Source: Melastoma dodecandrum (taxonomy: Eukaryota; Streptophyta; Magnoliopsida; Myrtales; Melastomataceae). Taken from it: DNA of 64,000 nt. The notes under the pieces were generated by a model, which ran no database searches, was not told the DNA's origin, and saw nothing but the letters and a program-made list of their open reading frames with translations. Below, piece by piece: positions 10,814 to 23,541 of the stretch. Positions within the stretch are counted from its first letter, which is position 1, and each line of letters starts with the position of its first letter. The DNA is taken from positions 1,091,501-1,155,500 of the forward strand of contig JARUPY010000539.1 of NCBI GenBank assembly GCA_029817715.1, given 5' to 3'. Position numbers and translations under genes: made by a program.

Positions 10814-13800
10814 ATGGTGTCTGGGAATGATCCGATTGAATCCCTTACGAGCACGTTTCAATCCGTGAAGTGTGCGCTCTTGCCGCTGGAATCGGGTTTG
10901 CGGAAGACTGTGGAGGATATGGATTGGTTGCCTGGTCGGAAGAATAAGGATGGTGGCGGGGGCGGAGATTTGGTTGAGGAACTTGGCGGGTATGATAAGA
11001 ATGGGAAGTTTCAGATTCATCTTGCCAAGAAGAAGAATGTGCCGGGTGTTGTCAGTGATGAAGGGAGGAAGGGGTTCTCGATCAAGATTCCAATAAGGTT
11101 CTTCTCTGGGGGATTTTCCAATAGTTTAGGGAATGTGGGTAGAGTAGAAGGGGAAAAGGATGTTAAGGAGAGCAAGGACAGTGATTGTACAGGCACTAGT
11201 AATGAGTCTTGCACGACTTGCTTGCAGTTTTCTCTTCATTTGTCTCTGTTGGCAAATAGCTTTCTTCAGGCGCTGCCTAGTCCGTTTAAGAGTAGTGGTA
11301 AGAAGGGGTTACAAAAGCATTTCGACGAGGATAAAATGGTAATAAGTTCTAAATCTAAGGTGATATTGAAGGAGTCAAAGTGTAGGTGCACTAGAGTTGT
11401 TAGGAAGAATAATTTTGATGATAAGGATGGGAAGCATGTGTCGCCAGATTCATTGGAGGTTTTTTTGGGTGTTGTTCTGGATCTGTTGGCGCAAAACCTG
11501 CAGAAGTTCGATCAGTTTATGCCGCGAGAGTACAATGGTGAGAGCCACAAGGTTTCTACCGTGCCTGATCCCCCTGCACGGTTGGATCATCTTAGGGCTG
11601 TTGCTACTTTCTGGGAAGGTCGAAAATCTGACGTGAATGGGTTTTTCGGAAATTTAAAGTTTGCAAGAGTGGGAGGAGTTCCATCAGGCATCATCGGTGT
11701 TGCCTGTGCAAAAGATGACAGTGATGATGCTGTTGCAGGCACTAGCACAGAGGAATTGGCTGGTGGCAGTCCTCCACAGAAGTTGGGTGGTGGAATTTTA
11801 AGCATTCCTTTGTCAAATGTGGAGCGACTGAAATCTACATTGTCCACTGTTTCATTTACTGAGCTTATTGAGCTCGTGCCATACTTGGGGAGATCTCCAA
11901 AGGAATATCCAGACAAGAAGAAGTTAATATCCGTTCAGGACTTTTTTAGATATACGGAATCTGAGGGTATGTTTTCTGATTGAAACATTTGATAGCTCCC
12001 AAAGTTCTGTTCATTTTATGACTTGAGTTGTTTTTAGTCCGTCTTTCTAGACGTTTCTTTTTCCAACTCATGGTTCCTGATTTTGGAGTTTTAACTCTGG
12101 CTTCATTGCCTTGGCAAAGATGAAAAACATATCTGAACCCAAGTAAGAAAAGGAAAGAGAATTTTTCTTTTCTTGAGTTATTTATGATTTTAATGTCGTG
12201 GAGGCTTTCGTGCTCAGTTATGTGACGTGAGTTGCTTTATACCTGTGCATGTTGTTGTCGTTGATGGGTAGTAACTTCGATGGTTCTGTCAGTCATCTTG
12301 CTGAACTTTGGCTTCGTGTTGTGGATTTCTTTTGCCAAGATTTGTTGCTGGCCATCAGTCAGTTTATGATTTTTCTTTGTTCCTTTTAATAAGTCAGTCA
12401 GTTTACGGCTTTTTGCTGTGTCTGGTCAACCACTTCCCTTTCCGCTTCTAACTAAGTGAAGAGAAGATCTCCCTTTCAAGTTTGTAAGTACTCTTGCAGG
12501 GAGAAGGTTTTTTGAGGAGCTTGACGGAGATGGTGATGGCCAAGTAACTCTGGAAGATCTTGAAATTGCCATGGGGAAAAGGAAATTGCCACGTAGGTAT
12601 GCCCGGGAGTTTATGAGCAGGGCTAGGAGTCACTTTTTCTCCAAGTCTTTTGGCTGGAAACAATTCTTAACCTTGATGGAACAGAGAGAACCAACCATCC
12701 TCCGCGCCTATACCTCGCTTTGTCTAAGCAAATCAGGAACACTTCAGAAGAGTGAAATTTTGGAATCACTTCAGCGTGCAGGACTTCCTGCAAATGAAGA
12801 TCATGCTGATGCTATGATGAGATGCCTTGTTGCAGACAAGGAGGGTTCTATTTCCTATGGGCATTTCCGTAACTTTATGCTACTGCTTCCTTCTGACAGG
12901 CTTCAGGACGACCCAAGGTGAGTTGATCGGTCTATCTGATAAATTGGGCTATGATATCAAAAAACCCTGGTCGCCCATGATTTTCATTATGTCTGGTTGT
13001 CTTTTCATCATTTGAGAGACAGCTGCAACAATCTAGAATATTGATTCTTGCGTATGAATTTTGCGAGAGAGAAACTTTCAGATGATGATACAACACAAAC
13101 GAAGCTTTACTGAAACAGAAATGTTTATTGATGTTTCTCCCTTGATGATAAATGCAGAAATGTCTGGTTTGAAGCTGCAACTGTTGTTGCCGTTGCACCT
13201 CCAATGGAGATTCCAGCTGGAAGTGTTCTTAGATCCGCTTTAGCCGGAGGCCTTTCCTGTGCGCTGTCAACTTCTCTAATGCACCCCGTTGACACAATAA
13301 AGGTGCCATTTAGTGATGTTTTGGTGGAACAACTGAACTGCATATGCTATTTGGGAGACAGACATATAGCATCACTTTTTGGTTCCCGATCCTCAGAAAG
13401 CAAGAAATGACCATGGGTGTCAATTTATTAATTAGTCATCCTATTTCGCTTTCTTTGTTTTGATGTATTAGTTATGTTCCTTTGTATGGCAGACTCGGGT
13501 ACAAGCTTCATCCTTATCTTTTGGAGACATTATAGGAAAGATCCCTGAGATTGGAGCGCGTGGATTATACAGGGGTTCACTGCCTGCCATTTGGGGACAA
13601 TTCTCGAGGTGGTGGATCTTTCCTCTTGCACTCATTGCATCATTGCAAAACCTGTTGAGAATTTCTTATGCTCGGATTCTTCATTTATCTGCTCTTCGCC
13701 AACTGCAGCCATGGCTTGAGAACGGGTATTTTTGAAGCCAGCAAGCTTATATTGATAAATGTTGCCCCGTCAATCCCAGATATTCAAGTACTCCTCTATC

Positions 13801-14751
13801 TTTGAGTTTTTTGCTTTACATGTTCGGCCACTATGTTTGCTTTAATTGCATTAAAGGGAAATTGCAATTGATGCCTCATCTCCTGGAATCTTGTTCGATA
13901 GTGGTGTCTGTTGCAGTGTCTTCCAAGCTGCTTGTTTGGGGAGATAACATGGTTTTATGTATACTTGCAGGTGCAATCGCTAGCATCATTCTGTAGTACT
14001 TTTCTGGGAACAGCAGTGCGCATCCCCTGCGAGGTACTAAAGCAACGATTGCAGGCTGGACTCTTTGACAATGTAGGGGAGGCTCTCATCGCTACGTGGC
14101 AGCAAGATGGCCCCAAGGGATTTTTCCGAGGCACGGGTGCTACTCTTTGCCGTGAAGTTCCATTCTATGTCGCTGGCATGGGCCTTTATGAAGAGTCGAA
14201 AAAGGTACACGTCCTCCTAAGCCCATGCATATACACGGTGTAACACTTCCAAGATCGGAATCATGAATTTCCCCATTGTATAAGATGGTAGAGCATTGTC
14301 CTGCAACAATAGCTTCTCGCACGAAGTGCTTGAGTAGGTCTGTATGTTTTCGAATTCAGAAATCTAAGTGGCTTCTGCTTCCTCTTACGTTTACATTTAC
14401 CTTCAGCTTGTGCAACGAGTCCTGGGGCGTGACCTGGAGCCATGGGAAACCATTGCTGTTGGAGCTCTCTCTGGGGGCCTAGCCGCTATCGTCACCACAC
14501 CCTTCGATGTCATGAAGACTCGAATGATGACCGCTCGCGGTCGGTCTCTGCCGATGTCAATGGTAGCGATCACCATTCTACGTCGTGAGGGGCCCCTGGG
14601 GTTATTCAAGGGTGCAGTCCCACGATTCTTCTGGATCGCTCCACTGGGCGCCATGAATTTTGCAGGTTATGAGCTCGCGAGGAAGGCCCTGATGAACAAG
14701 AACCAGGAGGCAGCATCGGTAGGGAATAAGAAGCTGGCCAGTTCTAGATGA
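10814..14751 (+). CDS. SAMTL: EF-hand mitochondrial carrier, S-adenosylmethionine transporter-like
   Basis: Inner-membrane solute carrier fused to a long N-terminal regulatory region. Exons: 10814-11966, 12500-12917, 13158-13302, 13493-13608, 13709-13787, 13971-14204 and 14407-14751. They sum to 2,490 nt, giving 829 residues. Residues 1-384 form an unusual extension (MVSGNDPIES...). An EF-hand loop DGDGDGQVTLED follows at about residue 393. The C-terminal 300 residues hold three carrier repeats with the signatures HPVDTIKTR, PCEVLKQR and PFDVMKTR. Length and architecture fit the plant protein described as SAM transporter-like (At2g35800 in Arabidopsis, from memory). The EF-hand suggests calcium control. 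The substrate is inferred from the family, not visible in the sequence. Confidence 0.9.
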
Positions 14752-15176
14752 AGTAGTCCGAAAAACCCTAACAACAGCTGCATATGCTTTAAGTTTTCAT
14801 CTGTCGATAAGTCTCTGTTCCCAAATTTTGGTCAGATATCATAACTGGCTGGCTTCTTAAAAGCCCTCCTTTTGTACCCTGAGCAAATTTTATTGCTCTT
14901 TTACGCCCTTGTCTGTCACAAAAGCATGATGTCCAATTCAAAGGAAAACATGCAAAAGGTTCAATCTATTGCTCCATTTGAAAAGTTTAATATCCTTACA
15001 ATGAAGTCGAGGCATTATGAAATCCTTCAAAGCCAACAACAACGTGAAGATACACAGAAAATGGGAGTATCGCTTCACTTATTTGCGAATCAAGCACTGC
15101 AGAATGAGAAGATTTTCGCCTGGGGTAGGCATGGACTCTCGAAATGAAGCAATGGACAGGAATTGGACAATGTAAT

Positions 15177-16856
15177 TTAGTATCCCCAGTAGTCGTTGCG
15201 GATCTCATCGTCGAATTTCTTCCTCAGCTCCGGATGCTTCGCAAAGTACTCGTCGGCAGTCATGGTGCTGAAAGTTCTCTGCGAATTGGAAGAGATATAG
15301 TAGGCAAAGGTTAAAATGCGTTCCAATGAGCAAGGCTACCTTCAACAATTATGGGGAAAGGGGTTGAGCATGGTGATAGGTCATCAAAGAAAAGCAAAAG
15401 GACAACTCTGCTAAATTGATAGCGGAACTCATATGGGTTTACCTTCAATTCTTGAACTTCAGCTATTTCTTTCTCTATACGCTCAGACTCCTTAAGGGAT
15501 GCCTCCTCTGCTTCTTTCAGCTCCACCAACTGCAACACATTATGTTAATAAGATTTTCACGATTTTTTCATGCGGTTTCATGAAAAGAAAACTGCCAGCT
15601 ACCAGTTGATCAAACTTTGGCTTGTACTGAGGAGTGACAGTATCCACGAATTTGGGGATCTCTATGCCTGTGGTATAAAGGATCAATGTCAGATACAATA
15701 CAAGGAAGCATTGGCGATTAAACACTACAGATGCCAAATAACAAGGCATATAACCACAACCAGGGAAGGCAGCGCCCATAACATTCAATCATCAAAGGCA
15801 TCTTATTGGAGCCCAATGTCTTTTTGGTTGTTATATTACTGGAAATTTGACTTCATAGAGGGATCTCATTACTATATTTGTTTATCACGAACAGGATGCC
15901 CAATTCATGCCACACGATCCTACTTCCTAACTCAATTAAAAGAATAAAAAGAAAAAGAAAAGGAACTTCCCCTACAATTGACACCTAGTAACTCCTCTCC
16001 TCATAAAGAATCAACAGACCATGACTTTTACTTTCCCTTAACAGATTAATGAAACATTCCAAATGTTCAGCTACAAGTCATCTACAACACAGAAAACAAG
16101 CTAAGTTGTATCTGGCAGCCCTAATTCACTTATCACACAAACTGACGACCAAAACGAAAAACATACTGTCATAAGCTTCTTTGTACATATCCACCAAGCG
16201 AGAGCCGATCCCTTTCCTGTAATATTCCCAGTCAACAGGTTGGGGTTCCTGCAAGAAAACAAACAACGAGTCAGGCAAATATTACAGCCATATGTTCCAT
16301 TTCCATAATTACGGGATCATAAAAACCCATCCTAAATAAATTAAAATACTGGCCAACACACTAGTCGGTAAGCCACAACCAGCAGATTCACATCCTCACA
16401 TAGAAAAGAACAATAACAGAATGAGCGTATCAATTCGTTTTCCAGATGTTGTGCACATCGAGATGCAGCCACCAATTGAGCTCTGTACAACCACAATCGC
16501 AAACCCTTACAAACCCAGCATCGAATTCCAAAACCAAACGAAAGAGACGGCATCCAATTTCACATCAACAAAAACCTAACGCCACGCCTCACCACAATTA
16601 ATCGACGAATCAAAACACAGCGCCCCCGACCCCCTAATCAAATCGACCAAGATCGAACCACGAGTTCGGCAACGAAACCAGAAACCTGACTGAACTTGGT
16701 CTCGAGCTCATTGTTGACCTCCTCGAAGGCGCGGCGGAGGTTGGCGAACTCCTTGCGGGCCTCGGTGGATACAAGCATCGCCGCCATGCCGTCCCAATCG
16801 ATGGCCTTCGACGCCTTGAATGCCACGTCAGCAACCTTCTTCCCGTTCCCGCTCAT
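15177..16856 (-). CDS. ATPQ: Mitochondrial ATP synthase subunit d
   Basis: Peripheral-stalk subunit of the mitochondrial F1Fo ATP synthase. Five exons (16856-16686, 16248-16167, 15667-15603, 15529-15443, 15278-15177) sum to 507 nt, giving 168 residues, the usual plant size. The protein starts MSGNGKKVADVAFKASK, includes AIDWDGMAAML and the coiled region LKESERIEKEIAEVQELK, and ends DEIRNDYWGY, all typical of the family. It converges with the carrier gene: the two stop codons are 425 bp apart. It is co-located with TIM14 and a mitochondrial carrier, all inner-membrane proteins, but there is no sign of a shared transcript. Confidence 0.95.
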
Positions 16857-17727
16857 CCTTCCTCCCACTTCCCCTTCCGGTCTCACTTTATCCGCCTACT
16901 CCTAGGGAATCCGACCAACCACGACGACCAGCACGACAGACTAAGGACGATTCCGCAGTCGCCAAGTCTCTGCTCGGGTGCTCTTGTTGTGGCTGGGGGG
17001 GTGGGGGGGGGGACTCTGGGCTTTAAGCCCGTTGGTCCAAGGCCCATTAACACCTTCTCTTGATTGAGCTTTAGTGGGCCTAATGGGCCACAAAACAAGC
17101 CAAAGCCCAACGTGTGGTGTTTGTGTCCCAAAATTTTTTCCCTTTTAAAATGAAATTACAAAGGAGACGACGACAACCCCAAGTCGGTCTTTCAGCATTA
17201 CAAACCGTGAGAAGGGGGGAAGTCTTCCACTTCTTTCATCAATGTGCTCGACGATGGAATTCTTCGTACGCAAAACGAACAAGTCCTCCTGTGGAATAAC
17301 CATCGGAATCGCCATTTGGTATATGTATAATAATATAAAACAAAGTCAATGGAAGCATCCTCTACGAAAAATCTCGTAGTCCTACCAGCGGGGCCGCCTC
17401 GATTACCTGACGATGATGGCTACGCATTGTTTCGGGGACGTGTTTGGTCTTCGCAATCACGGTACAAGAAGAAAATTTAAGAGTCGTAGCAATTGACTAA
17501 GTGTGTTGAACCAATATAAGCTCCACTTCTTCTTCTTCATTACAATGTTGTTTGTTGACCTGGGGTCCATTGCTTCTTACGAGTTTCTAATTGGGATTTT
17601 GTCTCTGTGAGCTACTTAATCTCTACATCAACAGAAACGATTGAAGGAGATTGAATAAATCGTTTGGAATAACCAAACTCTAAGCATATTTAACTAATCC
17701 CATGTCCTGTTCCTAAGGCTGATTGTC
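16857..17727. other. Intergenic region between ATP synthase d and LBD genes
   Basis: No gene is seen. The first 200 bp are the upstream region of ATP synthase d and include a G-rich run (about 16996-17011). GGCCCA/TGGGCC-type motifs near 17031-17100 (ggcccatt, gtgggcct, aatgggcc) resemble plant site II elements. The rest would be 3' flank of the LBD gene. Confidence 0.45.
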
Positions 17728-18376
17728 CTAGAATGATCCCCATTCGGAGTTCATGAAATTTGCATCCAAGAAGTCGAGGTCCGCCTCTTCAACGTGGAGT
17801 TCCGTCATTAACTGTGGATGTTCTTGGGTAGATTGGTGATCTCCCACGCAAAGACTGGAGAACAAGTTGGCGTTTTGGGACTGCACGTTGATGATCTCGG
17901 CCTGCGTTACTGCAAGTTGGGCTTGGAGTTCGTTCACCTGGTCCTGCAGGCGAGCGACTGCACCTGCACAGCCATAGACGGGGTCCCTTAACCTCGCGTT
18001 CGCCTCGTACACCATGCTGTTCACCGCGTCCGCCCTCCAAGTCTCGGGGATTTCCTGATACATCATCGACTTATCATCATTTCACTCGCCAATCTCAGCC
18101 GAATACAGACTACGTTAACTCAAATAATCTCGCCTGCAAGAACTTCATGATATTAGCAGCGCCGAAAACTCTATGAGCAATGGCGAACTTCAACGGCTCG
18201 GTGGGCGGGAAATACGGTGCTAATATGCACTTTTCGGCACACCTCCTGCGCAGGATCTTGCATGCCGCACAGGGGCTGAGGACCACTTGCGAGGCGGTGG
18301 ATGTAGGAGGAGGAGGAGCCGTCGCGACAGGGGGCAATGACATAGTATTTTTACGTGGGTCGATGGGCGATTCCAT
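17728..18376 (-). CDS. LOB-domain (LBD) class I transcription factor
   Basis: Plant-specific nuclear DNA-binding protein of the LATERAL ORGAN BOUNDARIES family. Exon 1 (18376-18134, 81 codons) encodes a short Pro/Ala-rich N-terminus and the zinc block CAACKILRRRCAEKC (CX2CX6CX3C). The GAS block then begins (FPPTEPLKFAIAHRVFGA) and runs to FLQ. Exon 2 (18054-17728) continues EIPETWRADAVNSMVYEA and the leucine-zipper-like coiled region RLQDQVNELQAQLAVTQ, then an acidic tail, for 189 residues in total. The family's conserved FLQ/E junction requires the intron to begin with GC rather than GT (CAG|GCGAGA). A frame that reads through ends at once (ARLFELT stop). It resembles the LBD1/LBD11 subgroup, but the subgroup is not certain. 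Confidence 0.92.
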
Positions 18377-19573
18377 TTTTTAGGTTGGGGAAGAAAGAAA
18401 AAACAGAGCTTTAGATGGTTTTGGGGAGGTGCCCAGGTCATTTATATCGCATTACGCAAGAACAGGGAGAAGACTTTTAAATTTCATTGTCCCCGAAAAT
18501 GGAAAATAAAAAAATGAGTTCATGGAATGCCACCTGCACATGAGACGAAAAAGAGTCTTCTTACAAGAAGCACAATTAACTTCTCTTGTGGGGCTTGATT
18601 GGACACCGACTTTCTACCATCATGAAAAGGACTCCCAAGTCCCCCGCTTCCACTGCAATACAGCGCTTGGGAAGTGTGGAATGTCCGTGTGTGTCTCCCT
18701 TTTGATTCGCCCAGAATTTTGAGGTGTACTGTTGAAGTGCTGTAAGAGTATTTTCATTACATGTAACAACAACCCATGAGAAGAGAGCACGCATGGCATA
18801 AGGACATGGTTGCATTGACTCTGGTTTTTACTGGGTTCAGGGTTGAGTTTGTGGTCGCTTTCATGGAGTCAAATTATGGGCACAGCCCCCTTATCTACCC
18901 TCCCGACAATCAATGTTTAGGTTTGAACAACTACCAACCAACAACTCTTACCCGACATGTCTTAGGAAGAAGCGCTGCCTGTGAATGGCAACCGAAATAA
19001 TCATGGCAAATGGGAATGGCGAGGGCATTCCTCTAATTGCTATTACTTGTCATTCCTGACTGGCGACAGAAGAGAATCCCCAGTGGAGAAAGTCCCAAAA
19101 AGGGTTCACTAATTCAAACCACGTTTGCCATGCATGGACTTAAAAACTTGAAGAAAAGGAGAGTACTCCTCAACTAACAAAAGGACACCTGTTGCAGAAA
19201 CTCCCTCAGGACAGAACAGGCTTAGGAACCACCGACAAAGGAAATACAGAAGCATTGCCCCCAATAACAGGTGATGGGATTGGAGTTCGAACATGATGGA
19301 GAGGCCTCAATCGATGGCACATCAAGAGGAGCTTTATTTTATACCAAAAGGACTTGTTTTGTCTGTTGCTGGCATGGAAACCTGCAAACCCTTTGTATCT
19401 TGTCTCCGAAGTACTCCCTGCCCCATCATCATGAACTATGCCTAAACTTCAAAACACATCCTGCAGTAAAATTGGAACAGTTGTTCCATTATATGGTTTC
19501 CTTGTTAGAACTAAGACATTGGACTTTGGCAGATCTACCTCAACCCACCTCAGATCAGGGGTGGAAGCATTCT
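18377..19573. other. Intergenic region between LBD and GET4
   Basis: No gene is supported. The part next to 18377 is the LBD promoter and leader. Short ORFs across 18522-19300 have no recognisable family and no splice-consistent partners. The part before 19574 should hold the GET4 3' UTR. Confidence 0.45.
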
Positions 19574-22283
19574 CTACATATCTCCCATCATCTGCAAGAG
19601 TTGGATAACAGTTATTTTCGGGTAATGGGGGGGGGGAGGAGACAATTTTCACGATGAGTAGAGTTCCCAAGGATTCGACCCTACCTTAAAGAAGTCGCCG
19701 AATATTCCTTGCAGTGGGCTCCTACGTGGGACTCCATAGAACTTCTCCGCGATCAGGTCTAGCAACTGAAAGAATGAATTCTTATGTTAGGGATGCTTTG
19801 AAGTGATGCATGCAGTAGGTGAAAAACACGAGGGAAGTGAAGCATCACCTCATTGAATGTGGGATCTCTGACTATGCTTGACTGATAATTTGCTTTCAAC
19901 ATATTGAAGAGTGGCAAGGCATCCCTCAACAACCTGAGCAATTGAAAGGGATTGTAGAATCATTACAGCATGATAATAATGGCTCAAATATATCGATAAT
20001 TTGAGCACAAACTTCATTATCAGCAAAACCTCCTCATATATCAACTCAACAGAAGTATGAGATTTGCTAGAGACATGCAGAACATGAAGAGAAGCCTTAC
20101 ACTTGCAGAAGGTAATCGATAAATTGCATCAGATCTGATTTAGGATATTCCATTTCCTTGGATTGTACTTGCTTCTTCACCTCGTCCACCAAATCATTAG
20201 CATCCTTCAAATTACCTAAAGACAATAACCTGTAGAGAAAATGATCAAAAGGAATTCAACAACCAAGGATTGAAGAGAAGATATCATCTAAAAAGAATGC
20301 ATTTTAAAGCAGGCAGAGTTATCAATCTGTGCACACATTAAGACTGCTCGTGCAATGGCCAGATCATCTTCGCCGGGATAACACTGTTCAGATAAACAAG
20401 ATCATATCATTAGAGGTAAATTTCTAAATCACATGTCTCTAATCGGCAAGAAATAAAAAAATATCAGGGAAAAAGGCAAACCTTCCCCATGAAGTTCACT
20501 AAAGTCGATGCAAATTTCTTCATGTTGCTTCCTCGAACAAAGTGAGATGACACCTTAGCCATATCCTGAAAGACAGAACCCAAACCTCTGCTTTAACATC
20601 AATCGTTACAAATGCAGTGGTTCCAAAAGTTCCAGTTCCCGATCAGTCTACTTGTTAGTAATCAAACATAAAGATCAAACAGAAGAGGATGTCTAACTAA
20701 CCACTTCGGGAGATTCGGAATACAAATATTCTGCCAGCATCGAATGCAATTCTGGCGATCCACCCTTATGAGGTCCGAATTGGGAAGACCATCTACTCAG
20801 TGTATGACAAAGGTTATGTCGGCTCAACAGTCAATGAAAAAAAGAACTAGCTTCTGTTCAATGAGCAAAAAGTTTAACATCTTCCCTAGAAGACTCCGTG
20901 TCATTGACAATCGGTAGAGAAAAAATCACATGCTTCTGATAATCAGAAAGTGGGGACAGAACAGACCAAAACAGTTGCTTTGACTTAATAGGCATAGAAT
21001 GTGCTAACTCAGGAAATCCAATCCTTATAACATGAAAACACAGGCAGCAATCTGGAATAGCACCGGTCAAAATAAGCAGCATGATAGCCTTCAAACACAA
21101 ATTGAGCAAGCTGAAACCAACAATTCATCATGCGTTTTTCCGAAAAGACAGCACATCGGAGTGTCCAGAGGAAAACATCAAAGCATACTGTTGATGGCCA
21201 AAAATCGCTTTAATAATCCAACTGAAAGATATCCCTGAAATTTTAAATGTATGGGCCCAAGATCTTACTTTAAAGCTGCTCTCAAAAAAGAAGAGCAGCA
21301 CTCGACGCGTGTTTTTGCAGCTCCAATGGCTTCAGAAAGCTTTTGCATATCATCATTGTCTTCCAAGTGTTGAGGCACTGGCATCTGAGGGAACTTTTTG
21401 TAAATTTTCCTGACACGATCTTAAACAAATACATCCACCAATTGCAAGTCTAATCAGATTCAGAAATGTTTGGTGCATGGCTTCATAACATATATTTGGA
21501 GATAAAATTCAAGCCAGGGAACTGACCAAGGGTTTCTTCATCACAAGCACATTTTCCCTTTGAAAGTGTTTCTACGAAAAGAACAGCCAGCTCAGCCCCG
21601 CAGGTAATCTGCAAATGTGACGAAGATGAAATAAGCGACAGTCAAACTATGATAACTTCACAGAGGAAGCAGCCCAAGATTCCTATAATGCAGTTCACCC
21701 GGAAAATTATTTTAGACTCAATGAGCACAGACACTGCTTTCAAGAGGAAAACTCAGACCACCACGTCCATGTCTGGATTTGCACGAAAGATGACCACCAA
21801 ACTGCAACTCCGAATTTCAAGATATTCCTGCAAACTCACGAACCTGGCCATCCGCAAGCTGGAGGCACGATCCCGATTCTATTATATCCAAGGCTTCAGC
21901 ATATCTTTCCGCCGCAATGTATCTGCAACACGCACACAATAGCAACGTAATGAACATCGCAAACTTTCAAGTGGCCATCCTTCCTGACATTGAATCATCG
22001 CGAGGCAAAGACAAAATCACCTCCACTTTCGAAAGCATACGCCTAAATCTTGATTTTACCTGGCGGAGATGGACTTGTACATCTGCTGCGCTCCATAATG
22101 ATTCCCTTCCTTCACGACCTTCTCCAACTTTTCTATATTCTGCAACCACCAAAGAAATCAAAGCGTCACGCACAGGGCCTCAATCCCCTATACCCAAATC
22201 ATCAGCATCAGCATCATCATCTTCTTTACCTCCCGGGCAGGAGGAAGAGCGGTTCTCCGCGGCCTTTCATTAGGTTTCGACAT
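19574..22283 (-). CDS. GET4: GET4, Golgi-to-ER traffic protein 4 homologue
   Basis: Cytosolic TPR-like repeat protein of the GET pathway. It bridges the upstream chaperone complex to the GET3 ATPase that delivers tail-anchored proteins to the ER. Coding exon 1 (22283-22230) encodes [18 protein letters not shown]. Further exons can be read at about 22142 ([20 protein letters not shown]), 21924, 21608 ([17 protein letters not shown]), 21414, 20820, 20570, 20390, 20230 and 19930 ([17 protein letters not shown]), then 19770 ([18 protein letters not shown]). A six-codon last exon (MMGDM then stop) begins near 19591. All exons keep frame across GT/AG sites. The protein is about 320 residues. It is divergent from the LYR gene: the start codons are 482 bp apart. 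Confidence 0.92.
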
Positions 22284-22765
22284 CTGAGACATGAATTCAG
22301 GAGATGAAAAAAAGAAGGCGATCGATCGAAATTGTTACGATACTGATTCCGGTCGATGGAGGGAGATCGGGGGGATTCTCGATAGACTGAGCACAGGACC
22401 GAAAAGCCCAAGATGACGTGGGCTGTAATAAAACACCCCCTTTAGAAAAAACACCCTGATTGAACTCAAGTATTCTGGCCTATCGCCCCAGCCTGTTCTC
22501 TCCCGCCGCCGCCGTTGATCCGCCTGAAACCGCCATTTCCCGGTTCGTCGACGTCACTCTCCGATCAGAATTGATCTTAGTCTTGTGGGGTATGCCTACG
22601 ATTGGATCGATTTCAGGGTTTTATGTTTGAGCTTGGTTTATGTTTAGTGTTGCTTTTTGCTTGAGTTTTCGAATTTCGTTGTTCGGTAGCAGCTTCGGTT
22701 TGGGGTTGGAAAGCTCAAAAGGAGGAATCTTTCGGTGGTTGGTTGGTGGGTTATTGTTGGGACTC
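22284..22765. promoter_or_regulatory. Shared promoter region of GET4 and LYR-protein genes
   Basis: Only 482 bp separate the opposed start codons. The middle (about 22410-22530) is C/G-rich, with no TATA box obvious to me in either direction. This is consistent with a bidirectional housekeeping promoter, though that is inferred from spacing alone. Confidence 0.5.
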
Positions 22766-23541
22766 ATGAAAAGGGGGACAGTGGCTAAGGCTTACAGGGG
22801 ACTCCTGAGGGCTGTTAACAAGCACCTTGGCGAGGAGGATGCGAAGAGGCGTTTCCGGGAGTATGCCAATCAGGAGTTCCGGAGTAATTCGGCGTTGACA
22901 GACCCTTCGGCTGTTCGACGGAAGGTCATGCTTGCTAGTGATTACACTTTCCTTCTCAACAGCGTTCATCATCACAAGGTAAATGGTGTTCTGTTTTGTG
23001 CCGGGCGGTGATGTAGCAAATGCGAACTTTGATGCAGTAGCTCGACACAATATAGTTGGTTAAGGTTAATGAAGGCCTAGCAAGCCCCTTTTGTCGTGCC
23101 CGAATTTGGTGGATATTGTCGTGAAGGGCGTAGTAGGAGACAGTGCAGATCGAGAAACAATCAGAGGTCACTGCTTAGTTTCGCCATGCTATAGTTCACC
23201 TTAGGATCGGGATAGATATCTTCCGTGCCATAGTTCAACTTTTGGGCGATTTTCCAAGAGTTTGCACAATAATAAGGAATTAATTGTTGCTTTTGTTGAT
23301 TTCCCCAGTTCATAATCAACATTTGCTGCCTAAAGGATTGATTTCGGCTTAGCCTCTGAATTGTTCTGATAAGTTTGTTGTCAGCAAGCAAGCAACTGAA
23401 TAAGCTTTTGACAACACCTGTGTGCAGGACCTGCTGTTCTCGTACAACATCGCTGTGGACAGATCCGACGAAATGAAGAAGATAATAGGAAGATCCGCGG
23501 CAAGCGTGGGGCTTAAGCTTCCCGACGTGTATCAGCGCTAG
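22766..23541 (+). CDS. LYR-motif mitochondrial assembly protein (LYRM7/MZM1-like)
   Basis: Small LYR-superfamily protein, probably mitochondrial. Exons 22766-22978 and 23428-23541 give 108 residues. The N-terminus MKRGTVAKAYRGLLRAVNKH carries the Y-R motif with a following basic/aromatic helix. Then come FREYANQEFRSN and a second helix (VMLASDYTFLLNSVHHHK), and the tail ends LKLPDVYQR. Family members help insert Fe-S clusters. The layout resembles the complex III factor LYRM7/MZM1, but assignment to that member rather than another LYR protein is uncertain. An ATG upstream in the same frame (22640) would add a hydrophobic stretch unlike the family, so 22766 was chosen. Confidence 0.78.

Noticed and set aside
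14270..14350. tRNA-like string (tggtagagcattgtcctgcaa)
   Set aside because: It contains an A-box-like phrase but no matching acceptor stem or B-box pairing. It lies in an intron of the carrier gene.
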